NCBI GenBank assembly: GCA_964035795.1
Contig: OZ038321.1
Span: 19,665,932 to 19,729,931, forward strand
Length of the DNA: 64,000 bases
Source of the DNA: Pterobdella sp. o SKG-2022
Lineage: Eukaryota; Annelida; Clitellata; Hirudinida; Piscicolidae
Direction: 5' to 3'
Shown here: positions 1 through 22,669 of the stretch, piece by piece
Layout of the letters: every line of letters starts with the position of its first letter
How positions within the stretch are numbered: the first letter of the stretch is position 1
Position numbers and translations under genes: made by a program
Notes under the pieces: generated by a model
Seen by the model: only the letters and a program-made list of their open reading frames with translations
What the model was told of the DNA's origin: nothing
Databases searched by the model: none

Positions 1-1263
1 TGAAGGTGTATTGTTGTGTGGTGAGGGTGGAGTGCTTGTGTAGTGTATTGAGATTGGTGTGTTTATATTATCATTTGGAGAACATTTTTTTGTAATGACT
101 TGTTGTTTTGAATCAAGTTTTTTGTTTTTTTTGTGATGTATTGATTCTATGTAACTGTTGTTAGCATTGAGTGTTGATTTGGTTGTTTGAATGAAGTTGT
201 GTTTCACAGATGTGTTTTCATGTTGTGTGGATGTGTTGCTGTTATGTTGTTTTAGACTATGAACATGACTGTTGAAATGATTAGTTATAATGTTTGTTTT
301 ATTAGGTTCTTTGTTTAATACACTGATCATTTTATTATTCTTTTCTTCTTTTTTGAAACAGGTGTTATCAGTTTTCTTAGAGTCATTATTGAGGACATAT
401 TTCTTCAAAAAAACTTCATTATGCCTAAACTCAAAAGGTATATTGCCTTTATATTGTTGTTTGACTTCATTATTGGAGAAACTGCGAGGCTTGGGAGGCA
501 GAGGAGGAGGTTTGGTGGAATGTCTCCGAACAGCGAGATATCTTCTATGACTTCTCTTGGAAATTCCTCTTTGTTTTGAACCTTTTTTCAACTTTTTACA
601 CTGTTTTAATTGTTTGTCTTTTACTTTAGAAAATGTATCGAAGTCACAACAAAATATGTAAGTATTTTGACAGTTTGTTGTAGATAAAGGTTTATTAAAA
701 AGTCTAAAAACCACATCTATGTTCAGCTCAAACATTTCACTACTATTTGTCCTTTTTTTAAGTTTGGAAGTTGAGAAACTTTTAAGTGGTTCAAAGTTTG
801 ATTGATGTTCTGAAGAATTATTTACTTCATTCATCAAATCGATATTTGAAAACTTTTTATCTTTTGACTTTAAATAATTGTTAATGATGTTTTTTATTTG
901 GTAACCTGACAAACAATAGTTGCTTATATCTTCCACATTTCCTATTTCCTCTTTTGGTTTATTACTCTGAAGAATATTGTACAACACTTTTTGTTGTTTT
1001 GACAAAACTTTTAAAAACTTTTTGAAAATACTTTGATTACTCTTTTCAATGAATTTTAAGAAAATTTGATTTTGTCCTTCCCTGTTTTGGGTGATAGAAA
1101 CCAATTCATTAATCTCTTCCATTTGTTGATTTTTCAAATTCATTGAAGATATAATTGTAGTTAAATCCAAATGTTTCTCTAAAAGTGAACGATTCTTTGC
1201 GATAAAATCCAAACTCCATTTGTCCAATGAACAATCCAACATCTTCGAGTTCAACAAAGGCAT
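1..1263 (-). CDS. Partial 421-codon open frame, unidentified Lys/Asn/Ser-rich protein
   Basis: Seen: from an ATG at 1263-1261 the minus strand is open for 421 codons to the left edge with no stop; the gene continues beyond the window. An in-frame TAA lies just upstream of that ATG. The N-terminal third is helical-looking and polar, with many Leu, Lys, Gln and Asn and few prolines. A basic stretch follows (residues about 222-245, rich in KK, KR and RR), then a proline-rich motif PPPLPPKP at about residues 250-257 of the type that SH3 domains bind, then a low-complexity Asn/Thr/Ser/His tail. No signal peptide or membrane segment is visible. I do not recognise the family. The length of the open frame in such AT-rich DNA makes it a real coding exon. 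The proline motif suggests an adaptor or cytoskeletal role, but that is inference. Confidence 0.75.
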   Translation of the reverse strand, partial: MPLLNSKMLDCSLDKWSLDFIAKNRSLLEKHLDLTTIISSMNLKNQQMEEINELVSITQNREGQNQIFLKFIEKSNQSIFKKFLKVLSKQQKVLYNILQSNKPKEEIGNVEDISNYCLSGYQIKNIINNYLKSKDKKFSNIDLMNEVNNSSEHQSNFEPLKSFSTSKLKKRTNSSEMFELNIDVVFRLFNKPLSTTNCQNTYIFCCDFDTFSKVKDKQLKQCKKLKKGSKQRGISKRSHRRYLAVRRHSTKPPPLPPKPRSFSNNEVKQQYKGNIPFEFRHNEVFLKKYVLNNDSKKTDNTCFKKEEKNNKMISVLNKEPNKTNIITNHFNSHVHSLKQHNSNTSTQHENTSVKHNFIQTTKSTLNANNSYIESIHHKKNKKLDSKQQVITKKCSPNDNINTPISIHYTSTPPSPHNNTPS

Positions 1264-1340
1264 TTCAGACAGTTTTTAGATCCTTCACAAAATATTTTCA
1301 AATCAACCTTTTTTTCATTTTCTTCATCATAAAAATACAT
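1251..1340 (-). other. Overlapping 29-codon upstream reading frame
   Basis: An ATG at 1340-1338 opens a 29-codon frame (starting MYFYDEENEKKVDLKIF) that ends with TGA at 1253-1251, inside the start of the 421-codon frame and in the other register. It has charged, protein-like composition. It could be a regulatory upstream ORF, the true N-terminus cut off by a one-base assembly error, or chance. Confidence 0.4.
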
Positions 1341-1749
1341 TAAAATTCAGATTAAAACTTTACTTAAAAGTAAACTTTTGTATTTAGAACTTATGCTGTA
1401 ACCCGTCACTATACTGTGCGAACCAATCAAATTTTAGAAGTATTTTTTAAAACCTAAAAACTGTTAAAATGTTCATGAAAAGCATTTTAATACTATTATA
1501 TATATTATTAAACTAAAAAATTGTGTTACATTTTATATTCATATTCAATGTTTTCAAGTATAATAAGTAATGTAATGTATGAACCCAATTCCAGCCTGGC
1601 TTTTAAAAAAGATAGTCACCATGGTTGCTTCTTTCATAATGAGTATCTTCAATCTATCTTTTAACACTGGAAGGGTTCTATGTCAATTCAAATATGCTTA
1701 CGTTACACTAACTTTTCAGAGACATCTTATCTATTTTTAATACAGTAAT

Positions 1750-1930
1750 TATCTATAAAACATCAATTTGAGAAATTTTAATACATTCATTTGAATTTGA
1801 GCTGTAATTTTCGGTAAGTATTGCTTCACCCTAAAACATTAAGATGCATATTTTTTATGGTGTTTTACCGAAAATTATAGCTTAAGTTTCAATAAAGGTA
1901 TTAAAATTTCTCAAATTGATGTTTTATAGA
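1750..1930. mobile_element. Fold-back (MITE-like) element, family C
   Basis: Two arms of about 70 bp, 1750-1819 and 1861-1930, are inverted copies of one another with a modest number of mismatches; both contain a core like TAATTTTCGGTAA, separated by a 40-bp loop. Related unpaired copies occur near 15995, 50905 and 57235. No transposase is present, so this is a non-autonomous element. Confidence 0.6.
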
Positions 1931-1951
1931 CAATTACATTACACTTATTTT

Positions 1952-2154
1952 TCAGAAATCAGATCTGAACCGAGGCTCTTTCATCTTATCAACTAATTTC
2001 AAACTTGAGTGTGATAGCAAAACTTTTTGAACAAATTGTTCTTCTAAGAATTTACAATCATTTGAATAACAATAATTCATGAGCATTCTTTCAATCAGCT
2101 TATCATCGCCTTCCATCAACAGAAACAGCATTACTACTGATATTTTGGAAGCAA
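1952..2154 (-). other. Exon-like terminal reading frame, unassigned
   Basis: After a good acceptor (pyrimidine tract then CAG) at 2155-2156, a frame of 67 residues runs to TGA at 1952-1954. It is mixed in composition (ISVVMLFLLMEGDDKLIERM...) and looks coding. Its phase would match the donor at 2363-2364 of the HECT relic upstream, but its sequence does not resemble the end of a HECT domain. It may be a separate gene end or part of the decayed locus. Confidence 0.3.
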
Positions 2155-2159
2155 CTGGC

Positions 2160-3044
2160 AACAAAAAATATCTCTTTTTCTCTTTTTAGATTTTTCGTCT
2201 GGTTTTGACTTGACATATTATCAAATACTAAGTAGAAGATTAAACAAATCGTTTGGCTGTGGTTAAGCATCGAACCAATCTTCTCATTAGAGTGTTTGAA
2301 ATCCCACTTAATATTTAAATGTGAATAAATAATTTTTGCAAACTTGAATAACAAGGTTCCTACCTCGAAAATCAGCTAGAGTCTTTGCTAATCTGGTTCT
2401 ACCCCAAAAAAATCTAGGAAACAAAGATCTTTCATCATTGGTGTTCTCTTTCATCACCTGCATACAATTTTGTATATGCATGTTGAAATACTATAGAAAT
2501 GAAATTTATTAAAAAATGGAGATTGCTGATTTTGATGAGAAACAATGAAGGATTTTAAAATAAAAATATTTTGAAATTGATATACAAATACTCTCGCAAA
2601 CAGTTGTAACACAAAATAGTAGTAAATGAAATTATCCTTCCAAAACCAACAGTTGAGGGCAGACGAAGCTTTGATGTTCTTTCACACCGCAATGGATTTA
2701 AGCAGACCCAAATCAGGTTGTTTCTTTTGGGATGGTTTCCTGCTTTTATATACAACTCGATGCAGTATGGTTAAATGAAGTTTATGATATTTTTGTTTTT
2801 ATTCGTCAAAATATGAAGATTTCAAAGATACTTTTAGTTTTTTTTATTGTAATAAACGTATCTTTGACATTCTCATTTTTTGACAAACAAAAACCAAAAT
2901 TTGAAAAATACAAGATACTTACGATGTCTTCAAAAGTTTACGATATATTACCATAGTTTCGAGTTCATTGGGAGTGAAAAAAAGGAGGAAAGGAACTGGA
3001 ACAACTTTTGAAAACCCTTGCTTTGCCGGTCGAACTCGTGCAAT
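2160..3044 (-). pseudogene. Decayed HECT domain of a HERC2-type ubiquitin ligase
   Basis: Minus-strand segments recall, in order, the C-terminal half of the HECT domain of large HERC ligases. 3044-2923 carries LHEFDRQ and then, in another reading frame, KVVPVPFLLFFTPNELETMV. 2739-2637 carries PDLGLLKSIA, an in-frame TGA at 2684-2682, then NIKASSALNCWFWK. 2457-2308 carries VMKENTNDERSLFPRFFWGR and TRLAKTLADFRGRNLVIQV. Damage seen: a frameshift near 3025, the TGA, GAT instead of GT at the expected donor after 2637, and a stop at 2310-2308 before the region that should hold the catalytic Cys. Further fragments to about 2170 may be its remains. In the family this domain transfers ubiquitin through that cysteine; this copy cannot. 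The introns are still recognisable, so it arose by DNA duplication or decay in place, not from an mRNA copy. The match to HERC2 rests on my knowledge of the family, not on a search. Confidence 0.7.
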
Positions 3045-3155
3045 CTGGTGGAAGTTTCGAGTTTGAGGGGTTAGGTATAAAATTGAGCATCGGTTTTTTA
3101 AGGTTAAACATTTAAGCCAAACAAACTTTTAATCAAGAACTAGCTTAATATTTTG

Positions 3156-3320
3156 TAAGGTCAACAAACACAAAGTATTTATTTAAAAATAAAATATCAC
3201 TTTGTATTTTAAAAATAACTTATTATTTTAAAAAAAGATTATCACTCGATAATGTAAGCTAGTCGTACGCAAAGCTTCGTGACTTCTCTTTTCAAAATAA
3301 ATTTTGTTTGTTGACCTTAA
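3156..3320. mobile_element. MITE, family A, copy 1
   Basis: Begins TAAGGTCAACAAACACAAAG and ends TTTGTTTGTTGACCTTA, giving terminal inverted repeats with TA at both outer edges, as expected for a TA-targeting (Tc1/mariner-like) non-autonomous element. Its right half, including the motif GATAATGTAAGCTAGTC, matches copy 2 at 6078-6237; the left half has diverged. Confidence 0.75.
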
Positions 3321-3976
3321 AATTTGATTCAGTCTATTATACTTCATCAAGATAGTTTAATATGCTTATCTCGGTTAGAAGAAGTGATTTTTTTGATAAT
3401 TTCATTTCTTTTTCACAGTTCCGGTGGCTGAAAAACCAATTTCAATCTTCATCAAAAGATGTTTGTCAATATTTTTAATGTGCATCAAACTTCAATTGAT
3501 ATTATTATTCAATATATTTAAGTAAAACTTCTCAAAGCTTTTTGCTTTTATACACGAAAACAAACAAATAACTAATATTATTATAGTGGCATGAAACTGA
3601 TTAAATCTTCTTGACCACTTTAGAATATATATGTATATACGGCTTTGTAGACTTAGACCTTCGTGGACTGTGAAATTTCTTATTTATCCCAAACTTTTTT
3701 CTTCAAGTTTCCACAAACCTAGCTGGCTTCGGCAATTCGATTTTTGGCCTCATCGTCAATGTTTGCACATTGAGAAAGGGTTCTGTCTAGATAAGTGAAG
3801 TTTTCTTTAGTGGATAATTCAAATTAATATAATTATAAATATCTTTGGTATTTTTTTGATTTCATATTTTTGAATTAATTTTAATTTTCTTTGAGTTATT
3901 TGTCTGTTTTGACTCTTTAATCACGGTATATCATTTTACCCTTGAAATGATTTGAATTTATGTCTCCATTGGTCGA

Positions 3977-4140
3977 TCGGCCCCTATAGCTCAATGTTTG
4001 AGCATTAGACTAATTATCTAAAGTTACCGGTTTCGATCCCGCGTGGGCCGACAATTAGCACCTGTTCAACAGTGTGTTTTCGCTACATTAAATTTGTAGC
4101 AAGCGCTTTGATCTATAAAAAAAAAGCCCTTTATATATAC
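3977..4140 (+). mobile_element. tRNA-derived SINE (tRNA-Ile(AAT)-like head)
   Basis: 3977-4051 folds as a tRNA: a perfect 7-bp acceptor stem TCGGCCC/GGGCCGA, a D stem GCTC/GAGC inside an A-box-like sequence, an anticodon stem TTAGA/TCTAA with loop CTAATTA (anticodon AAT, isoleucine), and a B-box-like GGTTTCGATCCC. The T stem does not pair cleanly. A tRNA-unrelated body follows, with AGCGCTTTGAT and a short A-run near 4116. This is the structure of a SINE transcribed by RNA polymerase III, not a working tRNA gene. Confidence 0.7.
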
Positions 4141-5025
4141 CGAGTTACATATTTTACATTACATTGTTTCAAAGTTCTATGCTTATTCATTCTTTTGTGG
4201 GAAAAAATTAACAACAACGCTATGAGTTTATGAAGTAAAGTTACAAAACTGTTTTTTTAAATTCCGTTATAGTCTATGAAATGAATATAAATAGAAGCAA
4301 GAGAAAAGATTTTTATACCTAAAGTTTTTACTCAATTTTTTTATTCAAGACCGGCTTTTTCATTTCTAAACTTTTTTTGTATAATACCCTTCCGTGTCAA
4401 CCTAAACATTTTACTACCTTCGTTTTTCATAGTTTTGCTAATATTCTAGCTATTTTTAAAAAACCATTTACTTTTCTGTTTTTATATTAAAATCACATCC
4501 AATAAGTTTTTTCATCCAAATATTTATGTTTAGCTCAAAGAATAAAAATGTATTTGTGGTTTTCAAACGTCTTGGTTAGGTTTTTGTTCGGAAACAATAA
4601 AGTTAATAAAGTCCATAAATAACAGCTGAGTTTATTGTTTAAAAAAGTTTTTTCATAGATACGGAAATAATAGAAAAAATAATTTATGTTTATTGAATCA
4701 AAAAAACACAAGAAGCTCCAAACATTATTTATAACCAACAATGAGTAGACGTAAAACAAATTCAAAGAACTGTGCTTAGAAATAAATACAGAATACATTT
4801 ATATGAAATATAACATATTAATTTTGTTCCTTAGAAAAATTAATGAAACTTCAATGAAGTAATTTGGAGGAGACATGAAAATTTAGAAAACAATGAGTTT
4901 ATGAAAAGAATAAATGTAATGTTTTGGATGAAAGACTACTACTAAATAAATTAAGTTTATATAAAATATACAAAAATCTATAGAATAATTTTTTTGTGGT
5001 CATAAAACATTTTATAACTTTAAAA

Positions 5026-7654
5026 CTAAATGTTTATATAATATTTACAAATAGCACATTTTAGCAAATCGCATTTTTCGCTGTGCCACTTCTTTGTAAT
5101 GTTGTTCACACTTATGCATGACTTAATGTCAACTGCAAATACGTTTGGCTGGAAAATATCCCAAGCTGCAAAAATTACATTTCCTTGGGTACCGTTGATG
5201 GTTTTCCATGAAAAGAGACTATTAGAAGTGTTATCATCTTTTTGCCCAGCGATCCAATATGGGTTAACTATACTATGACAAGAGCTAAAGCCGGCTGTTG
5301 ATTATTTAGTTTTGTGAAAATTTTATATTGAAAACTATAAGTTAATGAAAAAATTAACTTTCAAAATTTAGTTAGCTTTAATTCCCTGATTTTTCATACG
5401 TACTTTCGTAATTTAGAACAAATTCTAAGCTGATCTGTTCAACAGGATCTGGAATCATGGCAAGTGAAGTTCCATCTTGGTTGCAGACGTTTTGAGCCTC
5501 TTGCCACGTATATTTTCCAGCTTTCATACCCCAGCAAACTTTGACTATTGAATCGTACTTGTAACCAGAAGGGCAAATTTCTGCAAATAGTTTTAAATAT
5601 CTTTGGCAAATATCGCTTAATATTTATAATATAAAAATATTTATTTATTTATATAGCGCCTTTTACGCATCGTTTAAGCGCCCTGCTATGAACTACTTGA
5701 AAAGGTAGGTTTTTAAATTTCTAAAAAAAATAGGATAGGGAGAAGATTTAAGGTTAGGAGGAAGAGAGTTCAAAAGAAGTGGACCAGAAAAAGAAAAAGC
5801 AGATTTAGCATGGGAGTGAGAGAGAGAGAGATAATGAAACTTCATTATATACTGAGCTTCCAAAAAAAAATATTAAAATTTACTTTATTTTTTAAAATTT
5901 ATTCTCATTAGAAAAGCATTGAAAAGCTTTTAAAGATATCAAATTGGTGGTTCAGCATAGAGGCAACAAACTGTAACTCATCTTCAAAATCATCAATAAA
6001 AATTTGAACTCTTCAATAGCTTTGCTAACCTCGAGCTATAAAACGCTTATTGAAGTATAATAGCCTGAATCAAATAGTAAGGTCAACAAACACAAAGTAT
6101 TTATTGAAACGAAGACACGAAGCTTTTCGTAAGACTAGCTTACATTATCAAGTTGATAATCACATGATAATGTAAGCTAGTCTTACGAAAAGCTTTGTTT
6201 CTTCGTTTCAATATATATTTTTTGTTTGTTGACCTTACTAGAAGCGCTCAGTGGTTTCATGGTGGAACCTAAAATACAATCTTTATAGGCAGAGAAGATG
6301 ATCCTTTGGGAAAGTATTGGTGGCCTAATGACATTTAGTGATGAGTTTTTTTGTTTATTTCTTACGGCTATCACGAGGCTAACTTCATGAATTTTTGTTG
6401 AAAAGACTTGTGGTGTTGTGTCGGTAACTGTTAAGTGGGTCTGTATTGAAATAACAGACTTATCTACTATAATGAAGTAATTGTTATAACGGTTTTTAAG
6501 CATCGTTCAGACTATCTTTTTTCGAGGTTTTAAATATAAAAACACTCAATTTTAATGAGTTGATTTTTTAAAATACAACTTAAATAAAAAATAGATTTTT
6601 AAGCGAATGAGCTATTGATACAAAAGCCTGTGAGAGAATATAATGAGTTTGCAAACGCAATGTTACATTGTTGAAAAGGACTTAAACAAAACAAAACAGA
6701 TGTCCGTGAAAAAACTTTTTAGTTAGGATTGCTGTACTATTAACATAACCCGTTTGAATATTGCAACAAGGTTTAATATACTTACTCGATATTGAGCTAC
6801 TTAATGATGAAAAAAAATGATTAATGGTTTTTAGTATATGTTATTTTGTTTTAATAGTAAATTTGCTATGATTTGTTATTGCTTAGGTATCATCAATGGC
6901 TTCTGACATATTATGATTAAGGAAAGGAAATTATTCACGGTTGCACAATCGAAAACATTGGTACTAGTTTGATCGAAACATCCAATAAACAAATGACTTG
7001 TATAGTTTTTCAAGTAATAATAACTTGATTTTGTAGGCAGATAAGTTTGATTTCACTCATATAATTTAAAAAAAAACAAATTTTGTTGATTTTTATCGTA
7101 AAATGAGGAAGATTTTAGATACATATATTATTTCAAAAAACTAAAATTTTCGACAAATTCAACTTTGTCATAATTCATTACTAATGAATCATGAAAAAGT
7201 TGAATTTGTCGAAAATTTTAGTTTTTTGAAATAATATATGTATCTAAAATCTTCCTCATTTTACGATAAAAATCAACAAAATTGAATTTAAAAAAAAGAT
7301 ACATAAGATGTCTCTAAAAAAATTAAGTAAAATTCCTTCATAAAACTTACTTTTTTCATAAGGCGTGCATCCAGGGAAAGGCCAAAAGATTAGTGGGTAC
7401 ATGAGGTAAGATTCAAAAAAGTCACAATTCCCAGTTACTTTGTTGAATTGGATTTTCAAACAGGTAGAATCTTCAATACAACTGAAAAAACACTCACTGA
7501 ACCTGAATGTCTTGATCCTTCTTTTATAAAACTCCAGAGAGCAAGAGAGCTTATTTTTAGGAGAAAGAACTTTAAAATAGTGGCCATCACTAGGTGTTGC
7601 TATTTCAAAGAATATCAATAACAAAATGAAGAGAGTTTCAAAAATTTTAGTCAT
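5026..7654 (-). CDS. Secreted PAN/apple plus C-type lectin domain protein, 3 exons, 249 aa
   Basis: Exons 7654-7351, 5580-5404 and 5294-5026 (stop TAG). Both introns have GT-AG ends and phase 1, and the joined frame is open throughout. Exon 1 starts with a clear signal peptide (MTKIFETLFILLLIFFEIAT) and then a PAN/apple-like module with its helix cysteines (SECFFSCIEDSTC) and a closing CDF...PGC. Exons 2-3 form a long-form C-type lectin domain: CPSGYKY, KVCWGM, AQNVC, the strand YWIAG where WIGL is usual, a long loop with QPN where calcium-binding lectins have EPN or QPD, and final cysteines KSC and SEKC. The usual WND is replaced by KWHS, so classical calcium-dependent sugar binding is probably lost. 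Expected role: extracellular recognition or adhesion. The first intron contains a MITE and a large palindrome. The sequence just upstream of the start codon meets an assembly gap. Confidence 0.85.
5640..5855. mobile_element. Degraded interspersed repeat
   Basis: A TATAGCGCCTTTTACGC / TTTAAGCGCC motif pair is followed by a purine-rich stretch (GGAGGAAGAGAGTTC...) and a short (GA)n run at about 5818-5831. This arrangement resembles a repeat found in many invertebrate genomes, but I name no family. It lies in intron 1 of the lectin gene. Confidence 0.35.
6078..6237. mobile_element. MITE, family A, copy 2
   Basis: A 160-bp fold-back element with the same ends as copy 1 (TAAGGTCAACAAAC / GTTTGTTGACCTTA). 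Its two halves pair along almost the whole length: ACGAAGCTTTTCGTAAGACT at about 6118 pairs with AGTCTTACGAAAAGCTTTGT at about 6179. It lies inside intron 1 of the lectin gene. Confidence 0.8.
7079..7283. repeat. Near-perfect 205-bp palindrome (fold-back element, family B)
   Basis: Each arm is about 102 bp, from AATTTTGTTGATTTTTATCG at the left to its reverse complement ending at 7283, with a centre near 7181 and only about two mismatches visible. The inner core (AAAATTTTCGACAAATTCAA) is related to the looser fold-back at 13071-13250. It sits in the first intron of the lectin gene, about 70 bp below the splice donor, and could form a long hairpin in the pre-mRNA. Confidence 0.85.
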
Positions 7655-7705
7655 TTTTTTCGCTGTTTAAACATTTTTGTCTGAATTAAGCTTTGAAAAG
7701 TTATA

Positions 7706-7905
7706 NNNNNNNNNNNNNNNNNNNNNNNNNNNNNNNNNNNNNNNNNNNNNNNNNNNNNNNNNNNNNNNNNNNNNNNNNNNNNNNNNNNNNNNNNNNNNNN
7801 NNNNNNNNNNNNNNNNNNNNNNNNNNNNNNNNNNNNNNNNNNNNNNNNNNNNNNNNNNNNNNNNNNNNNNNNNNNNNNNNNNNNNNNNNNNNNNNNNNNN
7901 NNNNN
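7706..7905. other. Assembly gap, 200 N
   Basis: Exactly 200 undetermined bases, probably a placeholder of fixed size. It lies about 50 bp upstream of the lectin start codon and hides that gene's proximal promoter. Confidence 0.99.
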
Positions 7906-9360
7906 TTGTTTTTTCAGGTTTCCATTTACGCATACAATCTTGAACAATGAGAACATGAACTTTTTTTTCGTTATGAATAGAGTTTTCACTGGTAACTTTA
8001 TATTTTTGATATGCTCCTTAAGTTTATTTTTATTTATCTTCAGAGATTTATTTCTTTCTGTATGATTAATTAAAGACATCGTATGTATCTTTTTGTTCAA
8101 TAAATTTGTATTTCAACTTCAAAACGAGTAATTTTTTAGTTATATTTGCTTTAAACAAAAGTATATTTTCAACGACATATAACAATGTTATATCATAAGA
8201 GTGAAATAGTATCTTATGCCGCATGATAAAGCCTAACCCATCAAAAATTATTTCAAAATAAATGGGTTTAAATAACTCCCCATTTTGAAACTAAAACTTA
8301 ATAACCACCTCTGAATATGCAGCGTGTGTTTTGATATAATTAGCACCATTTTATCCCAGGCTTCATATCTACAAAGTTATTTTTTATTACTCTTTGATGA
8401 AGAGTAGGTAAGTCGACCAAAAAAAGCGGTATCGTTTGCGCAATGTTAAAAAAATTAGAAAAGAGAATTTGAAATATATAAAGATAAATAAGCTTTCAAG
8501 TTTAGCGTTTTTGTTCAAAAAACAAGAATGAAATGATAATTTTGTAATAACTTATAATTAGCGAAATAAAAAATTTTAATAAGAAACTTTTTATTACTTT
8601 TTATTTATTTAGGGAATTTAAACGAAATTTCCCCTATTCACGATTTTTAAGTGAAAAATATGTTTTGAAAAAACCTTTATTTCTAAAATTTTTGAAAGTC
8701 TGGTTTTGACGTGTTCAAACTCTTAAAAACTTTTTTCATTTGAATAAATTGAAGCACCTTATGTGGAAATAGACACGTGTTTTGCAGTAAATTTTAAACT
8801 TTTTGCTTTAATGCTTCGCCCGTGAGTAAGCACGACATTGTGTTTGAGGTGTTTGTATAAAGAATAAAAATAATTGTAATTTATATAATTTATTTAATTT
8901 TATATAGCGAACTTTTCACATAAAATAAACATATATCAGAGGCGCTTAAGACACAAATAGTTTAAAAAGATATTATAATATATAAAAATAAGTTTTGAGC
9001 GATGATTTGAGCGATAATAATTATGTGAATACAAAATTTTTTGAGATAAAAAAATAAATTCAAAATCTTGATATATCTTTATCAACATATTTTGGAATGA
9101 TTTACATTCGTATGTGAATTATTCAGTAATACGCAATATAAGTAAGTAAACTCATAAAAACACCTATAAGTACACCTGGGTTCAGGTGAAAAAAATTCTA
9201 CTAAAAAAAGATTTTTCATTAAATATTTTTTTTTTATAAATTCAAGTTAAATAAAATATTTTTTTTGATATAATCAACTCTATAGTTTTTCACAGCGTAT
9301 GTAACTTCATACATATTAGAGTGCTCTTAGGTCGCTTTTGCTTCCGTTTCTAGTTCTGTA
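7906..9360. other. AT-rich intergenic sequence, no gene seen
   Basis: Separates two divergently transcribed genes (lectin leftwards, alpha-actinin rightwards), so both promoters should lie here. I see no convincing exon, only short A/T runs. Confidence 0.5.
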
Positions 9361-9369
9361 ATTCAAAAA

Positions 9370-9378
9370 GTATATATA
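9370..9378 (+). promoter_or_regulatory. TATA box of the alpha-actinin gene (putative)
   Basis: GTATATATAAAT lies about 50 bp before the alpha-actinin ATG at 9427, leaving room for a 5' leader of about 25 nt. The same spacing is seen in the two secreted-protein genes at 43.6 and 49 kb. Confidence 0.45.
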
Positions 9379-9426
9379 AATCTTTCGAATTTGTTATCAA
9401 TTTTGAAATTTCACAAAAGACAAACG

Positions 9427-21816
<12,390 letters not shown>

Positions 21817-22628
21817 TGCGGCTTTGAGGTGCTTGTGCGATGTATGGTCGCTTGGGGGTTGGGGGTCTTATCGCCAATGGTTTGGTAAGGTTTTTTTTTG
21901 TATGGTGCCAGAGTTGCGTTTGATTGATTTAGGAGGTGGGTTGTGTCTTTTGGTGTTCGGTTGAGATGTATTGAGTGTATTTTAGCGGTTACATTTATAA
22001 GTCGAGTTGTAATGGTTTAGTATGGTTTGATAAATATATCTGATGGTGTGAGTAATGTGAGAAATATTGATGGTTTTCTTGGTGCAATGAATGAAATGCA
22101 TTTGAGGTGAGCCTATATGTAAATTTTTTTCAAGGGAACATTTTAAGTTTATAAAATCACATTTTTGAAGTAGAAAGTTTCTTTGATGTATTAGAAAGCA
22201 ATTGAAATGATCTGAATAATAGTGATTAATAAGAGAGACATTATTGAACAATATATGTATTTAAGTTTCGAATTTAGAAGCACTTATTATGTAACAGCCA
22301 TTTCTAACACCTTTTGCTGTGTTTTCAAGCCGATTTTCAATTATGTTTTATACGCCATTTGTGGCTTTTAAGAATTTCATCATTGCTGTTTCATGCCATT
22401 GAAAGGAAATGTTGATAATTTCATAAATATCACTGTGGCTCTTATATTTCGGCATTCCATTTTAACTTACCCTATTCCGCCACACACACCCTGATAATGT
22501 TGTATCGTTACTTTGATATTTTTTCTACTTTTTGAGGAGTTTTTATATAATCGAGTGTTTATTTGATAATCTCATCTAGAAATTCTCCCAAATCGGATTT
22601 AATAATTTCCATTGTATGTATATGCTTC

Positions 22629-22634
22629 AATAAA
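22629..22634 (+). terminator. Candidate alpha-actinin polyadenylation signal
   Basis: AATAAA about 810 bp after the alpha-actinin stop codon, and the first exact copy I found there. The sequence between is unstructured AT-rich 3' UTR-like DNA. Confidence 0.4.
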
Positions 22635-22669
22635 TAACAAAGTCAAAATTAATTTCTTGGTTTTGTTCT

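Noticed and set aside
1251..1263. Programmed frameshift joining the two overlapping frames
   Set aside because: I see no slippery heptamer or downstream structure. An assembly indel or an ordinary upstream ORF is more economical.
3977..4051. Functional tRNA-Ile gene
   Set aside because: The T stem does not pair properly and a SINE-type body follows directly.
6183..6503. 106-codon minus-strand frame in the lectin intron
   Set aside because: Its last codons are part of the MITE at 6078-6237. The remainder has some coding character but no splice sites I trust, and no recognised family.
7651..8100. Open frames on both strands across the N gap
   Set aside because: They exist only because undetermined bases contain no stops.
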